Shown: positions 25,634-36,765 of the stretch, piece by piece | Numbering within the stretch: the first letter of the stretch is position 1 | Layout: each line of letters starts with the position of its first letter | From: Mytilus californianus | Taxonomy: Eukaryota; Mollusca; Bivalvia; Mytilida; Mytilidae | DNA: 64,000 nt | Direction of reading: 5' to 3' | Assembly (NCBI RefSeq): GCF_021869535.1 | Contig: NW_026262734.1 | Location: 74,090,339-74,154,338, forward strand | The notes under the pieces: model-generated | The model's database searches: none | The model's input: only the letters and a program-made list of their open reading frames with translations | Told to the model about the DNA's origin: nothing | Position numbers and translations under genes: made by a program

Positions 25634-26115
25634 GAGGTATAATAGTTGGGGTTCTTACGATCTAAAAACCACGATATGGACCACGCTCTGATTGGCTTAT
25701 TTATTTTTCATTTTTGTTATCTATCATACAATTGGTTCTTAATGTAACTCGGATTTATTCTACGAAAAAGAGAATTTCCGAAGTGTACTTTCTGTTTCGA
25801 TTTCACGTTATATTTATACTGCTGTTAACTGACGGATAAGTGAGTCCTAAAGATGCAGAAAAGGGTAAACACGAAAACAAAAATTGCCTGTTTACGACCA
25901 AATAATAAACATACCTTTGCTTTAAACATTTAGGCCAAAATATCAGGCTCTGGTCCAACCTGGGATTTATAATATTCCCTGTATAAGTTAATCACTGTAA
26001 GTCTTATAACTAGTGAGTAGTGTGATCATGTTGATAGTAAGAGTTTTCCCCTGATATTCATGATTACACGGTGTGATTATGTTGATAGTTAGAAGAAATT
26101 ATTATTCATGATAAG
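25634..26115. repeat. Unique part of inverted-duplication arm A (partner 48,995-49,475)
   Basis: Reverse complementing 48,995-49,475 gives nearly the same sequence, about 97-98% by eye. Examples are 'ccacgatatggaccacgctc', 'tgattggcttatttattttt' and 'gtccaacctgggatttataa'. Differences are scattered single bases such as 'gacggataag' versus 'gacgggtaag'. No gene is visible inside. It forms the outer end of arm A and leads straight into the 60-bp minisatellite, in the same order as arm B. Confidence 0.88.
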
Positions 26116-26470
26116 TTGATCACACATTCAAATCATGTTTATCGTTTGATTATTGCTCTTAATATTCATAATCATCATAATCATATTATTCCACAGATTG
26201 ACCATGAAGATCGTTTAAATATTGCCCTCTATGTTCATAATCATATGATTACACAGTTAGGCCATGATGATCGTCTGAATATTGCCCTTGATAATCATGA
26301 TCATATGATTAAACAGTTAGGCCATGATGATTGTTTGATTATTGCCATTAATATTCATAATCATATGATTACTCAGTTGGGCCGTGATGATCGTCTGATT
26401 ATTGCCCTTGATAATCATGATCATATTATTTAACATTTAGGCCATGATGATTGTTTGATTATTGCCATTA
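26116..26470 (+). repeat. 60-bp minisatellite, arm A copy (about 6 units)
   Basis: Units of 60 bp contain 'ggccatgatgatcgtctg', 'attattgcccttgataatc' and 'atcatatgatta'. The array is open in one frame for 105 codons because 60 is a multiple of three, giving a 20-residue His/Asp-rich peptide repeat ('LGHDDRLIIALDNHDHMIKQ'-like). The same frame recurs in arm B at 48,557-48,994 on the minus strand. I regard coding as unlikely but untested. Confidence 0.9.
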
Positions 26471-26730
26471 ATGCCGACAATGTTAAGTCTTCATTCGACT
26501 CGAAGTTAAACAAATAGTTGACCAAAAAACCACAACAAAAATGTCCAAGTTTTATTTCGGTTCTGATTGTTTTGAAACGCTATATATGCTGAGCTTCCGG
26601 GGGGCTTTGCCCCCCTGGCCCCCCTACCAGGGCTTTGCCCTGGACCTACTGGGGGCCTTGAGCGGCCCCCAGACCCCTCGCCCTATAGTTTGTGATTCCA
26701 CTTCATTAAGAAGGTAGCTACGCCCCTGCT
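26471..26730. repeat. Dispersed repeat insertion with GC-rich palindromic core
   Basis: Sequence absent from the equivalent point of arm B. Around 26,595-26,685 it contains nested GC-rich inverted words ('ggggggctttgcccccc', 'ccagggctttgccctgg'), then 'gtagctacgcccctgct' up to the satellite. GC content is far above its surroundings. The type resembles dispersed mussel repeats I know, but I cannot name the family. Confidence 0.5.
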
Positions 26731-27042
26731 GAACCTAAGAACCATAGACAATATATATATAGACTGAACCTAAGAACCATAGACAATTCATATAGCCTAT
26801 ATCTAAGAACCATAGACAATTCATATAGACTGAACCTAAGAACCTTAGACAATACATATAGACTGTACCTAAGAACCATAGCCAGTACATATAGACTGAA
26901 CCTAAGAACCATAGACAATATATATATAGACTGAACCTAGGAACCATAAACAATACATATAGCCTATATCTAAGAACCATGGACAATATATATATAGACT
27001 GAACATAAGAACCATAGACAATACATATGGACTGAACATAAG
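26731..27042 (-). repeat. 33-bp satellite, block A left part
   Basis: About nine 33-bp units with the core 'aagaaccatagacaat' and variable middle ('atatagactgaacct' or 'atatagcctatatct'). The minus-strand sense matches block D (44.5-47.5 kb). The array is cut at 27,042 by the Ginger-like transposon and resumes after it. Confidence 0.93.
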
Positions 27043-27382
27043 TGTAACAAAAAATTTGTTCCGGCGTGACATTTGTTCTGCCGGAACTTATTTCATAGAA
27101 AATATGTTCCACCAGAACTTATATCGCAGAAAATAAGTTCCAGCATTGTAAAATTTGTTACGGAACTAATTTTTTTACCAAATGTGAAATAAGTTCCGGA
27201 ACAAATATCACAGCTCCATGAATTTCGTTCCGATATAAATTGTTTAAAAAAAGACAAATAAATTCCCGTTATAAAAGTTAAAAATTTTTGAAATATCAAA
27301 TTAAGTCAGCATATCTGTTGTAAGTAGATAATATGATTAAAAAACAAATGCACAATTAAGATTAGCAACGGTGATAAATAAT

Positions 27383-27622
27383 TTAAACACTGTGACTATT
27401 TAATTTTTCTACAAATTCTGATACAAAGTATTCATATGTAAAAGATTGGCGTTTAGTTGACATTTTGGCTCGTTTGGATTTGCGTAGGACAGGAGTTGAG
27501 GTATCAACATGGCCTGATTCTAGAACATCTATCCTGTCATGATCAACAGATGTGTTGACAACAGACGTATTAGACAAAGTTGACATATTATAGTATGTGT
27601 TCAAAGATTCCTCTGATGACAT
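27383..27622 (-). pseudogene. Possible C-terminal remnant of the Ginger protein
   Basis: A 79-codon minus-strand frame downstream of the integrase piece, with 'DTSTPVLRKSKRAKMSTKRQ', a basic stretch of the sort found near the C-terminus of integrase polyproteins. There is no recognised domain. Its position at the far end of the element supports assignment as the tail left after an internal deletion. It could equally be a chance frame. Confidence 0.4.
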
Positions 27623-28008
27623 GTCAAAAAAATATTTAAATGTTTAATTGCAAAATATACAGATATAAATATACCGCGTCAATTCATACTGCATGTCAAT
27701 TTATAAACTCATTGGGTACATTTTCTGAATTCATCAATACATTAAACTTAAACCACTTGCATAATAATTAAGATAAATTAGACAACATTCATAATAAAAT
27801 CGAGTTTTAAGTACAATTGGCTAGCTCACTGGTTTTGATTATGTACCATTTTCACTACATTTAATTATAAAGTTTTCTTGAACATACTTGAATAATACTT
27901 AAATATTTAATTAAGGCATATATAAATGTAATATAAAGGATTGTACATATAGCCATTAGATGATAATGGTTGCTTCTGTTGAGTCAGGGAAGGTCCTATC
28001 AGATCTAT

Positions 28009-28434
28009 TCATATCTTCCCCCAAACTCTTATACCAATAGGGACAGATGTGAGCTCTGGAATTGCAGTTTTAGCTTTCTTGTTTTGTTTTTGGCAATTTT
28101 CACATTGTTGAACATATTGCTTTGTATCACTCACAATACCTTTCCAGTTATATCTTTCTGTTATCTTATTGACAGTTTTATTAAGACCTTGGTGCCCATT
28201 ATGGTCATGGCACATTTTTAAAATACTTCGGACTTTGTCTTTTGTAACTACAAGTCTTTTGGTTAACTGACCAGTAGTTTTGTCCTTCTCAATATAATAC
28301 AAATGTTCATCTTCAACTATGAAATTTTTCTGTGTGATTTTTCGAATTCTTCTTTTTTCTGCATCATTTGTTTCATTTGGATATTTTTTTTCAAGAATGT
28401 AATTAAATATTTTCCTATACTCCAAAGGATCCAT
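28009..28434 (-). pseudogene. Ginger transposase N-terminal part: H2C2 integrase zinc finger
   Basis: A 141-codon minus-strand frame begins at a plausible Met. Near residue 75-115 it carries an integrase zinc-binding motif, His-His-Cys-Cys: 'HDHNGHQGL' followed by 'QQCENCQKQNKK'. After 'IRVWGKI' a stop is met. The next frame immediately gives 'IDLIGP', the usual start of the integrase core with its first catalytic Asp, so a frameshift near 28,008 is likely. The core then runs only about 30 codons to a stop near 27,907, and the second Asp and the Glu are not visible. It would have bound and cut transposon ends in the nucleus; this copy is dead. Confidence 0.8.
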
Positions 28435-28961
28435 ATTGGATGTTTACACTTTTTATTATCATATATTATCAATGTAGTGCTTGTTTTATAATGAACTTGA
28501 AAGATAACTTTAAACTCACTAATGACAATGCTCATTATTAAAGATAAGTTGTATAACCAGTGGAACATATTTCACAGACTAGGAACTTATTTCACCAGGT
28601 AAGGAACAAATTTCATAGAATAGGAACTTATTTCACAATGTAAGGAACAAATTTCATAAACCCAGAACTTATTTCACCAGGTAAAGTGTGGAACTTATTT
28701 TATAGAGATGGAACAAATTAAATAGAAATTGTCTGTGAAAAAAGTTCTCCCGGAATATATTTCATGTGATATTTGTTCCACTGGAACTTTTATCACAGGA
28801 ATAAATTTTGGCTCACATAAGAACCATAGACAATACATATAGCCTATATCTAAGAACCATAGACAATATATGTAGCATATATTTTAGAACCATAGACAAT
28901 ACATATAGACTTAACCTAAGAACCATAGACAATACATATAGACTGAACCTAAGAACCATAT

Positions 28962-29230
28962 AGACAATTAACAAAGCATATATCTAAGAACCATAAACAA
29001 TACATGTACCCTATATCTAAGAACCATATATGATACATATAAACTAAACATAAGAACCATAGAAAATACATTAAGCCTATATCTAAGAAACATAGAAAAT
29101 ACATATTGACTGTACCTAAAGATCATAGACAACATATCAAGCTGATATCTAAGAATTATAGACAATATATAACGCCTTTATCTAACAACTATATACTATA
29201 CATATAGACTGAACCTAAGAACCATATAGA
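28962..29230 (-). repeat. Diagnostic diverged satellite units of arm A (partner 46,913-47,185)
   Basis: The run of atypical units ('aaagatcatagacaacatat', 'caagctgatatctaagaatt', 'atataacgcctttatctaac') is found in the same order, inverted, at 46,913-47,185. Differences are only scattered bases. Because these units are idiosyncratic, the match indicates shared descent of the two arms rather than general satellite similarity. Confidence 0.85.
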
Positions 29231-29741
29231 CCAAACATATAGCCTATATCTAAGAACCATAGACAATATATGTAGCATATATTTTAGAACCATAGACAAT
29301 ACATATAGACTTAACCTAAGAACCATAGACAATACATATGGACTGAACATCAGAACCATAGGCAATACATATAGACTATATCTAAGAACCATAGACAATA
29401 CATAAAGACTGAACCTAAGAACCATAGGCAATACATATAGACAATATCTTAAGAACCAAATACAATACATATAGACTATATCTAAGAACCATAGACAATC
29501 CATATAGACTGAACCTAAGAACCATAGACAATCCATATAGAATACATCTAAGAACCAAAGACAATACATATAGACTATATCTATGAACCATAGACAATCC
29601 ATATAGACTATATCTATGAACCATATACAATACATATAGCCTATATCTAAGAACCATAGACAATACATATAGCCTATATCTATGAACCATAGACAATCCA
29701 TATAGACTATATCTAAGAACCATAGACAATACATATAGACT

Positions 29742-31050
29742 TTATCACAAAGCCATAGACAATTCATATAGACTAAATCTAAGAACCATAGACAATAAAT
29801 ATTGACTATATCTTAGAACCATAGACAATACATATAACCTATATCTAAGAACCATAGACAATACATATAACCTATATCCAAGAACCATAGACAATTCATG
29901 TATAATTTTTTTAAAGAACCAAAGACAATAAATATAGACTGAACCTAAGAAACATAGACAATCCATATAGAATATATCTAAGAACCATAGACAATACATA
30001 TAGACTATATATCTAAGAACCATAGACAATACATATAAGACTATATCTAAAAACCATGGACAATAAATATAGACTAAATCTAAGAACCATAGACACTTCA
30101 TATAGAATATATCTAAGCACCATAGACAATCCATATAGAATATATCTAAGAACCATAGACAATCCATATAGACTATATCTAAGAACCATAGACAATACAT
30201 TAAGACTGAACCTAAGAACCATAGGCAATACATATAGACAATATCTTAAGAACCAAATACAATACATATAGACTATATCTTAGAACCATAGACAATCCAT
30301 ATAGACTGAACCTAAGAAGCATATACAATCCATATAGAATATATCTAAGAACCAAAGACAATACATATAGACTATATCTATGAACCATAGACAATCCATA
30401 TAGACTATATCTAAGAACCATAGACAATACATAAAGACTTTATCACAAAGCCATAGACAATTCATATAGACTAAATCTAAGAACCATAGACAATAAATAT
30501 TGACTATATCTTAGAACCATAGACAAAACATATAACCTATATCTAAGAACCATAGACAATCCATAAAGAATAAATCTAAGAACCATAGACAATACATAAA
30601 GACTTTATCACAAAGCCATAGACAATTCATATAGACTAAATCTAAGAACCATAGACAATAAATATTGACTATATCTTAGAACCATAGACAATACATATAA
30701 CCTATATCTAAGAACCATAGACAATACATATAACCTATATCCAAGAACCATAGACAATTCATGCATAATATATTTAAGAACCAAAGACAATAAATATAGA
30801 CTGAACCTAAGAAACATAGACAATCCATATAGAATATATCTAAGAACCATAGACAATACATATAGATTATATATCTAAGAATCATAGACAATACATATAA
30901 GACTATATCTAAAAACCATAGACAATAAATATAGACTAAATCTAAGAACCATAGACACTTCATATAGAATATATCTAAGCACCATAGACAATCCATATAG
31001 AATATATCTAAGAACCATAGACAATCCATATAGACTATATCTAAGAACCA
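29742..31050. repeat. 864-bp higher-order repeat inside the 33-bp satellite
   Basis: Distinctive runs recur exactly 864 bp apart: 'tttatcacaaagccatagac' at 29,742 and 30,606, 'catataagactatatctaaa' at about 30,034 and 30,898, and 'cacttcatatagaatatatc' at 30,091 and 30,955. Another copy of the first landmark occurs near 30,440. This indicates a duplication of about 26 satellite units followed by little divergence. Confidence 0.8.
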
Positions 31051-31352
31051 TGCATAGACAATACATATAGAATATATCTAAGAACCAAAGACAATACATA
31101 TTGACTATATCTAAGAACCATAAACAATCCGTATAGAATATATCTAAGAACCATAGACAATCCATATAGACTATATCTAAGAACCATAAACAATACATAT
31201 AGCCTATATCCAAGAACCACTGACAATTCATAAAGACTCTACCCAAGAACCACAGCCAAAAAACTGAGACAATACAAATTGCATGTACCTATGAACTATA
31301 GAAAATACACAACCTGTACCTTAGAGAACCAGAGACAATACATATAGCCTGA

Positions 31353-31791
31353 AATTCCTGAATGTAAGATCTATTGCTCAAGCATGACATTCACTCTTTG
31401 GGGGACACTATACAATGGCTTAGTACCACAAGCATTATTGGTAAACTTTATATAAATATAATAGCATTCCAATTTCTTCTGGCATTCTTGCTCCCTCGAC
31501 CAACAAAAATTGTCTGCCTTGAAGTAAGTCAATACTGCAAACATCAACCAAATCAATAGATTTAAATCTAGTCAAGCCTGAGATGTGAGGAAAGTTAAAT
31601 CACACATGATTTAGAGGGGGTATAGAACATACAGCCAGCACATCATATACATCTTGTTTCCCACTTTACTTGTGCAGGCCTAAGTTTCTTTATTTCTTTT
31701 GGTAATAATGATTCATAGAAATAAATGGTAGTGCATAATACATGTAATAGCTGTTCTAGTTTGATAAATAATTTACTATATTTATTTATAG
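31353..31791. other. Intergenic or intronic sequence, nothing recognised
   Basis: This stretch follows the satellite edge. Overlapping 61-codon frames exist on both strands at about 31,371-31,559 but show no familiar domain. It ends in a pyrimidine/AT tract and an AG that may be a splice acceptor at 31,790-31,791. Confidence 0.4.
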
Positions 31792-31836
31792 GACCAAGAA
31801 AACAACAAGGAAGATTGGGAAAAGGCGAAGAAGCTG
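31792..31836 (+). CDS. Possible penultimate coding exon of an unrecognised host gene
   Basis: A 45-nt interval is bounded by 'tttatag' and by 'ctg|gttagt'. It reads in phase 0 as a charged 15-residue stretch ('DQENNKEDWEKAKKL'). It joins in phase with the next candidate exon at 32,348. Codon content looks like real protein, but the exon is short and I recognise no family. No upstream exon could be placed; the satellite lies on that side. Exon prediction is by eye. Confidence 0.4.
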
Positions 31837-32347
31837 GTTAGTTAAATTTAAATAACCCAACAATTTCTACTAGGAGTTCTACCTTTGATACTTTAGATTT
31901 ATATATGCTACTACATCAATTAATTTGGATCAATTTTGTTTTTAGTTGATTGAGAAAAATCATACTTTAATGGATATTTGGATTCATGGTTTTGCAAAAG
32001 GCTGCATTCAAGCTAATACAGAATGTCTTCTGTATTAAATACAATGTATTTAAATTTGTAATAGCGGTTTACCCATGCCCAAGAAAGCGACAAAAATGTG
32101 TATTCCACAAATAATTATGAAGCCACAATCCTCAAAATTTGATATAGGTCAAAATATCTTATGTTTGGCATTTTCGTTAAATTTGTTATACATCTAAACT
32201 GATAATTTTGATCAAATTGTTCTTTTTAAAAGTTTACATTGACCAAAAATAATCACAGAGAAGAAATAGATTTTTACCTATGTTTTTTAGGTACTCTGAA
32301 CACTTGTTCTGTCCAAGTCTTTTTGTAACATTTTTTTTTACTTCCAG

Positions 32348-32426
32348 GTGAATAAAATGTTGGAAAATGGTGAGACTGTGGTGTCAATTATATTGAACAA
32401 AGAAACCAAGTCCATTGAGTTTTGAA
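32348..32426 (+). CDS. Possible terminal coding exon of the same unrecognised gene
   Basis: After 'tttacttccag' the frame gives 25 residues ('VNKMLENGETVVSIILNKET' and then 'KSIEF') and a TGA at 32,423-32,425. A strong donor (gtaagc) follows at 32,427, one base after the stop. This would place an intron in the 3' UTR directly after the stop, which would not trigger decay. The fit of acceptor, phase, stop and donor is the reason for calling it. Confidence 0.42.
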
Positions 32427-33321
32427 GTAAGCACACAAATGGTACAATATTTATTCACGAGTATACTATATTGATTAGGAAATACAGTTGTGGCATTAAA
32501 TGATCATAAACCATTAAGGATCCAAAGTACATGTTGAAAAACAAACAAACCATAATATATCGAGAGAAAAAAACATATATTGAGATTTTTTTAGCTGAGG
32601 CAACTATCCATCAGATACCACATATCTAAGCAAGTAAATGTCATCATATGGTCCTGTAACAATGAACAAAAACTATACTAGAAATTAAGCTATGAAAGCT
32701 AGTAACATGACAAAATGTCTTAGGACAATAAGTTACTAAATGAGTACGGGTTAACCATGTTAATGAGGGATCAACCTTCCATTAACCAGTGAAAGTGGTG
32801 TTACAGCACAAATTGAGAACTAATTGTAAAACCAGCTGAAAAAGGCTTGACTCATCAAATCAATACAAAGCCCCATTATTCAAAACCAATTAAAAAAAAA
32901 TAAAAAACAGGTTTTCAAGACTGAAAAAAACCATGACACTGTGCAATTCCAAAACTTAAGTATCAAACAATATGTAGTTCCTGAAGTGTTCACAACTGTA
33001 TAAAAATACATATTTAGTTATGTTTTAATTTATATATAACAAAATCAATTAAAGAACAGATAAAAATTGTTAAGTTGATTACCTTTTAGAATTAGTATTA
33101 AAAGAATGGATAACTTTACATGTATTCATGTCTGGTCATGTACCAGTATGCACTATAATAACTTTTTGAGATAAGTGTTTTTTAATTTTAGTCAATGTGT
33201 TTCAAAGGACACATTATTTAATTTAGCTACCTTTGTACTGAAAGAAGATCGATGACAACTTTTTATGTGTAACTATACATTTTTTCTCCTAGATTTTATA
33301 TGTGTTCTAATTTTTTTACAG
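32427..33321. other. Putative 3'-UTR intron, AT-rich, nothing else seen
   Basis: Runs from the gtaagc donor to 'aatttttttacag' at 33,321. There is no coding frame or recognised repeat inside. Confidence 0.35.
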
Positions 33322-33616
33322 AATGTGTAGGGCTTAAAATACATCAGCCCAGCACATCCAGGTTTGAACATCCTCAGGCTATTCTTCAGGGTGTTTAGAA
33401 CAGAACAATGCAAGTTGCTAAAAGACTGCCAATGGCTGACAAGAGAAATGTATGACATAGTGGGATGCCATTAGCTGGTACAATTGTCATGGAGAATAAG
33501 GTGTTCAGCGTGTGGCAGGTGGTCACACTTTTAATGTGTCAATACAACAACACATGAGGGACATGTAGTATAATAGAAAATTAAAGCGACAATTTATGTA
33601 AAAAAGAAATATTTTT
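33322..33616 (+). other. Putative 3'-UTR exon start of the unrecognised gene
   Basis: Follows a good acceptor (polypyrimidine tract plus acag at 33,321). The sequence is less AT-rich than its surroundings up to about 33,520, and no long plus-strand frame is seen. A minus-strand 61-codon frame here has no domain. A possible AATAAA is at about 34,072, beyond an inserted repeat, so the transcript end is uncertain. Confidence 0.3.
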
Positions 33617-33896
33617 TTTTATGCCCCACCTACATTAGTAGAGGGGCATTACATTTTCTAGTCTGTTCGTTTGCCCGTCTGTCCCCCTTCAGGTTAAAGT
33701 TATTGTCAAGGTAGATTTTGATGAAGTTGAAGTCCAATCAACTTGTTACTTAGTACACATGTTCCCTATGATATAATCTTCCTAATTTTAATGCCAAATC
33801 AGAGTTTTGACCCCAATTTCACGGTCCACATAGAAAATGATAGTGCGAGTGAGGCATCCATGTACTATGGACACATTCTTGTTATTATATGCATAC
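33617..33896 (+). repeat. Dispersed mussel repeat, 'atgccccacctac' family
   Basis: Opens 'tatgccccacctacattagt' and includes 'gttaaagttattgtcaagg', 'gaagttgaagtccaatcaac', 'ttgaccccaatttcacgg' and ends 'atggacacattcttgtt'. I know this text as a common mussel repeat. A truncated, diverged relative lies at 63,605-63,745. Confidence 0.65.
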
Positions 33897-34975
33897 ATTT
33901 TCAGTGATGTATTTAAGCTAAAAAGTTTGTTGTAATTAGAACATCTTAATAATCCATATCTCAATTGATTTTGAACAGCACAAATTTCTTAGATATTTAT
34001 GTAATTGATACAAAACTGATTTTTCATGTGACAGGAAATGCTGAAATACAACCAGGGGATAAATTTAGAAAATAAATATTTGTAAATCTTTTATTTGTCT
34101 TTTTATATCTTTGTATATGGCATTGTTTAGATTGTATGACCAACCAACATGTATTAGGTTATAGACTCTTTATTCATGTTTGATTTGATTTTATTGTATT
34201 TTAAATGTTGTAAAATATAATTGGAAAGCCAAAAATATTGTTTACTCAGTCATCTAATTATTTACGCGTATCAAAATTATTACAAACGCAGCCTTCTTCC
34301 TACAATGAAAGCACAATCCCAATTTATGAGCATTTACTTATACTGGCTAATACTGGGAAAAACAGTTGACCATGATATGCCCAAGTATGCTGCAGAGCCA
34401 AAACAACACTTTGATTCTGTCAAAATATTATTGAAATTCACTAACAAAAAACTGTTGAAATATACAAACACGCATTACATTAAGAGTAATTAAGGCGAGA
34501 ATACATTGAGGACTGTAAAGTTATACATACAACCTGTGACCAATTATCTTCGTTTGACCATAAAATTGTGTGAAAATATCGTATACACTACCAAATATAC
34601 ACTACCAAATGCAACCAAGTGTCAAAATTCTAGATGTGAACAGTGTCTCTTCATAACCATAGCCTATATTAATACTGTTGTGTAATGTTGGAAGGAATAA
34701 CTGGTTGAATTTTCAAATAAAAATACAGAGTAAAGGCGTATATTAATCATATATACTAGTATATCTAAGGTTCAAATCTACAGGTTCTTTTTACATGGTT
34801 TATATATATATATATGGCTCTCATATGAAGTAGTTTTTATAATGTGGAGTTCTTCGATACAGGTTGTTTTAACAGGTAGTTCATGGTTCTTAAAACAAAA
34901 GGATTCAAATTGGTATGTGTCTGAAGTACTGGTTATGTAAAAAAGCCTTGTAAGGTTCTTCAATACAGTTAACGT
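33897..34975. other. AT-rich sequence, nothing recognised
   Basis: Contains one 90-codon plus frame (34,221-34,493) with no recognisable motif, an AATAAA at about 34,072 and a short (TA)n run at 34,803-34,816. No gene is supported. Confidence 0.4.
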
Positions 34976-35345
34976 TTTTGGTGGGTTTCATGTTGCTCAG
35001 TCTTTAGTTTTCTATTTTGTGTTTTGTATAATTTTGTTTGTTGGTCTTTTTTTCCCTTTTTTAGCCATAGTGTTGTCAGTTTATTTTCGGCTTATGATAG
35101 ATATAAGAAGATGTGGTATGAGTGCCAATGAAACAACTCTCCATCCAAGTTACAATTTATAAAAGTAAACCAATATAGGTCAAAGTACGGTCTTCAACAC
35201 AGAGCCTTGGCTCACACCAAACATCAAGCTCTGAGGGGCCCCAAAAATGACTAGTGTAAAACCATTCAAACGGGAAAACCATTCAAACGGAAAACCAACG
35301 GTTATGAGTTTGAATGTCTCTTTGGTATCTTTTGCCTCTCTTGTC
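34976..35345 (+). repeat. Cluster of dispersed repeat fragments, including PLE 3' tail
   Basis: 34,976-35,097 ('gtttcatgttgctcagtctt', 'agttttctatttt', 'ccatagtgttgtcagttt') matches the 3' tail of the PLE at 38,160-38,460 read on the minus strand; 35,300-35,345 is the next part of the same tail. Between them, 35,097-35,300 carries 'agaagatgtggtatgagtgc' and 'gtcaaagtacggtcttcaac', a separate dispersed repeat also found at 46,235-46,340. Confidence 0.6.
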
Positions 35346-35884
35346 TATACATAACATGGTTCTTAGATACAGGTTGGTTTTAAAAGAAAATTAGTTCAAT
35401 GTGATGGATTTCTATACATAGTGTGTTTCTGGATACACGATGTCTATAATATCAAGATACAAGTTGTCTGGGTATGGTTCCTAGATTCTAGTTTTCTATA
35501 TTTCGTATGGTTCCTGGATACATGTTGTCTATAAACGGTGTGGTTCCTCAATATGAGTTGTCTATAGATGGTGTGGTTCCTAGATACAAGCTGACTATAT
35601 ATTGTGTGGTTCCTAGAAACATGTTGTCTATATAAGGTGTGGTTCCTCGATCTAAGTTGTCTATAGATGGTGTGGTTCCTAGTACAAGTTTTAAATAAAT
35701 GGCATGGTTCATAGAAATAAGTTATTTATAGAAGGTATGGTTCCTAGATATAAGTTATTTATATAAGGCGTGGTTCCTAGATATAAGTTGTTTATATGTG
35801 GTTTGGTTCTTAGATACAAGTTTTCTATAGATGTAATGGTTGCTTGATACAAGTTTTAAATACATAGTATGGTTCCTAGATATA

Positions 35885-36064
35885 AATAAACTCATCATAG
35901 ATACCAGGACTACATTTTTTATTTACGCCAGACGCGCGTTTCGTCTACAAAAGACTCATCAGTGATGCTCGAATCCAACAAAGTTAAAAAGGCCCAAAAA
36001 AGTACGAAGTTGAAGAGCATTGAGGACTAAAATTCCGAAATTTTTTGCCAAATACAGCTAAGGT
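35885..36064 (+). repeat. Dispersed repeat ('gccagacgcgcgtttcgtct' family) inside block B
   Basis: Contains 'cgccagacgcgcgtttcgtc' and 'aaaagactcatcagtgatgc', a repeat known to me from mussel sequences. A second piece lies inverted at 36,300-36,358 ('gaaacgcgcgtctggcg'). Confidence 0.6.
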
Positions 36065-36434
36065 AATCTATTCCTAAGGTTATCTTAAGATGGTGTGTTA
36101 AGATGGCGTGGTTCTTAGATACAAATTGTCTATAGATGGTGTGGTTCCCAGATACAAGTTTTAAATAAATGGTATGGTTTCTAGAAATAAGTTATTTATT
36201 GAAGGTATTGTTCCTAAATACAATATATGGTATTGTTTCTGGAAACGGATACAAGTTTTCTTTAGATTGTATGGTTCCAAGAAATAACTTAGTCTTATGG
36301 AGATGAAACGCGCGTCTGGCGTATTAAATTATAAGCCTGGTACCTTTGCTAACTATTAGCATGTATTATTGTATTGTTTATTTGTGTATTTCTTTGTCCT
36401 GAAAGTTCTTGCATTTATTTGTACTGAAGTCCTG

Positions 36435-36765
36435 TCATGTAATGTTGTCCTTTTAGTGTTATATTTAACATTGACATAAAAGAACGAGGTTTGGCTAGCC
36501 ACAAAACCAGGTTCAACCCACCATTTTTTCTAAAAATGTCCTGTACCAAGTCAGGAATATGGCAGTTGTTATCTTATAGTTCGTTTCTATGTGTGTTGCA
36601 TTGTCGTTTGGTTTTTTGTTGCATTTTAGTGTTTCTGTTGTTTCGTTGTTTTCCTCATATAGTTGATGTGTTTCCCTCTGTTTTAATTTGTACCCCGGAT
36701 TTATTTTCTTTCAATCGATTTATGACTTTCGAACAGCGGTGTACTACTGATGCCTTTATTTATCT
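36435..36765 (+). repeat. PLE-type 3' tail fragment inside block B
   Basis: Contains 'gccacaaaaccaggttcaac', 'atgtcctgtaccaagtcagg' and 'gaacagcggtgtactactga'. I know this block from the 3' regions of mussel Penelope-like elements. The 136-codon frame starting at 36,491 crosses from this repeat into the satellite and is not a gene. Confidence 0.6.

Larger units (their letters stand above)
27043..28817 (-). mobile_element. Ginger-type DNA transposon, degenerate, inserted in the 33-bp satellite
   Basis: The element starts TGTAAC and ends CTCACA. The outer bases match when inverted ('TGTaAc.aAAATTTgTTCC' versus 'TGTgAg.cAAAATTTaTTCC'). It is flanked by TAAG on both sides (27,039-27,042 and 28,818-28,821). 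Removing it and one TAAG restores the satellite text 'gaacataagaacc' that is seen uninterrupted at 27,001. Ginger elements are cut-and-paste transposons with a gypsy-like integrase, TGTNR ends and 4-bp duplications, all of which fit. Both ends are rich in short 'ggaacttatttca' / 'ggaacaaatttcat' repeats (27,070-27,240 and 28,565-28,790) that may have been transposase binding sites. The catalytic core is largely missing. Confidence 0.8.
28818..31352 (-). repeat. 33-bp satellite, block A main part
   Basis: About 75 units of 33 bp with core 'aagaaccatagacaat' and period-defining middles. Both strands and several frames stay open for long distances, giving 11-residue peptide periods ('MVLRYSLYVLS', 'YCLWFLDIVYM'). 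These frames overlap one another on the same strand, which shows they are by-products of a stop-free 33-bp unit. Units from 28,962 to 29,230 are unusually diverged and match arm B. The array decays at about 31,250-31,352. Confidence 0.95.

Noticed and set aside
28968..31246. Long frames with 11-residue periods rich in Leu, Tyr and Trp that look like membrane proteins
   Set aside because: They occur in several frames and both strands of a 33-bp satellite; 33 is a multiple of three and the unit lacks stops.
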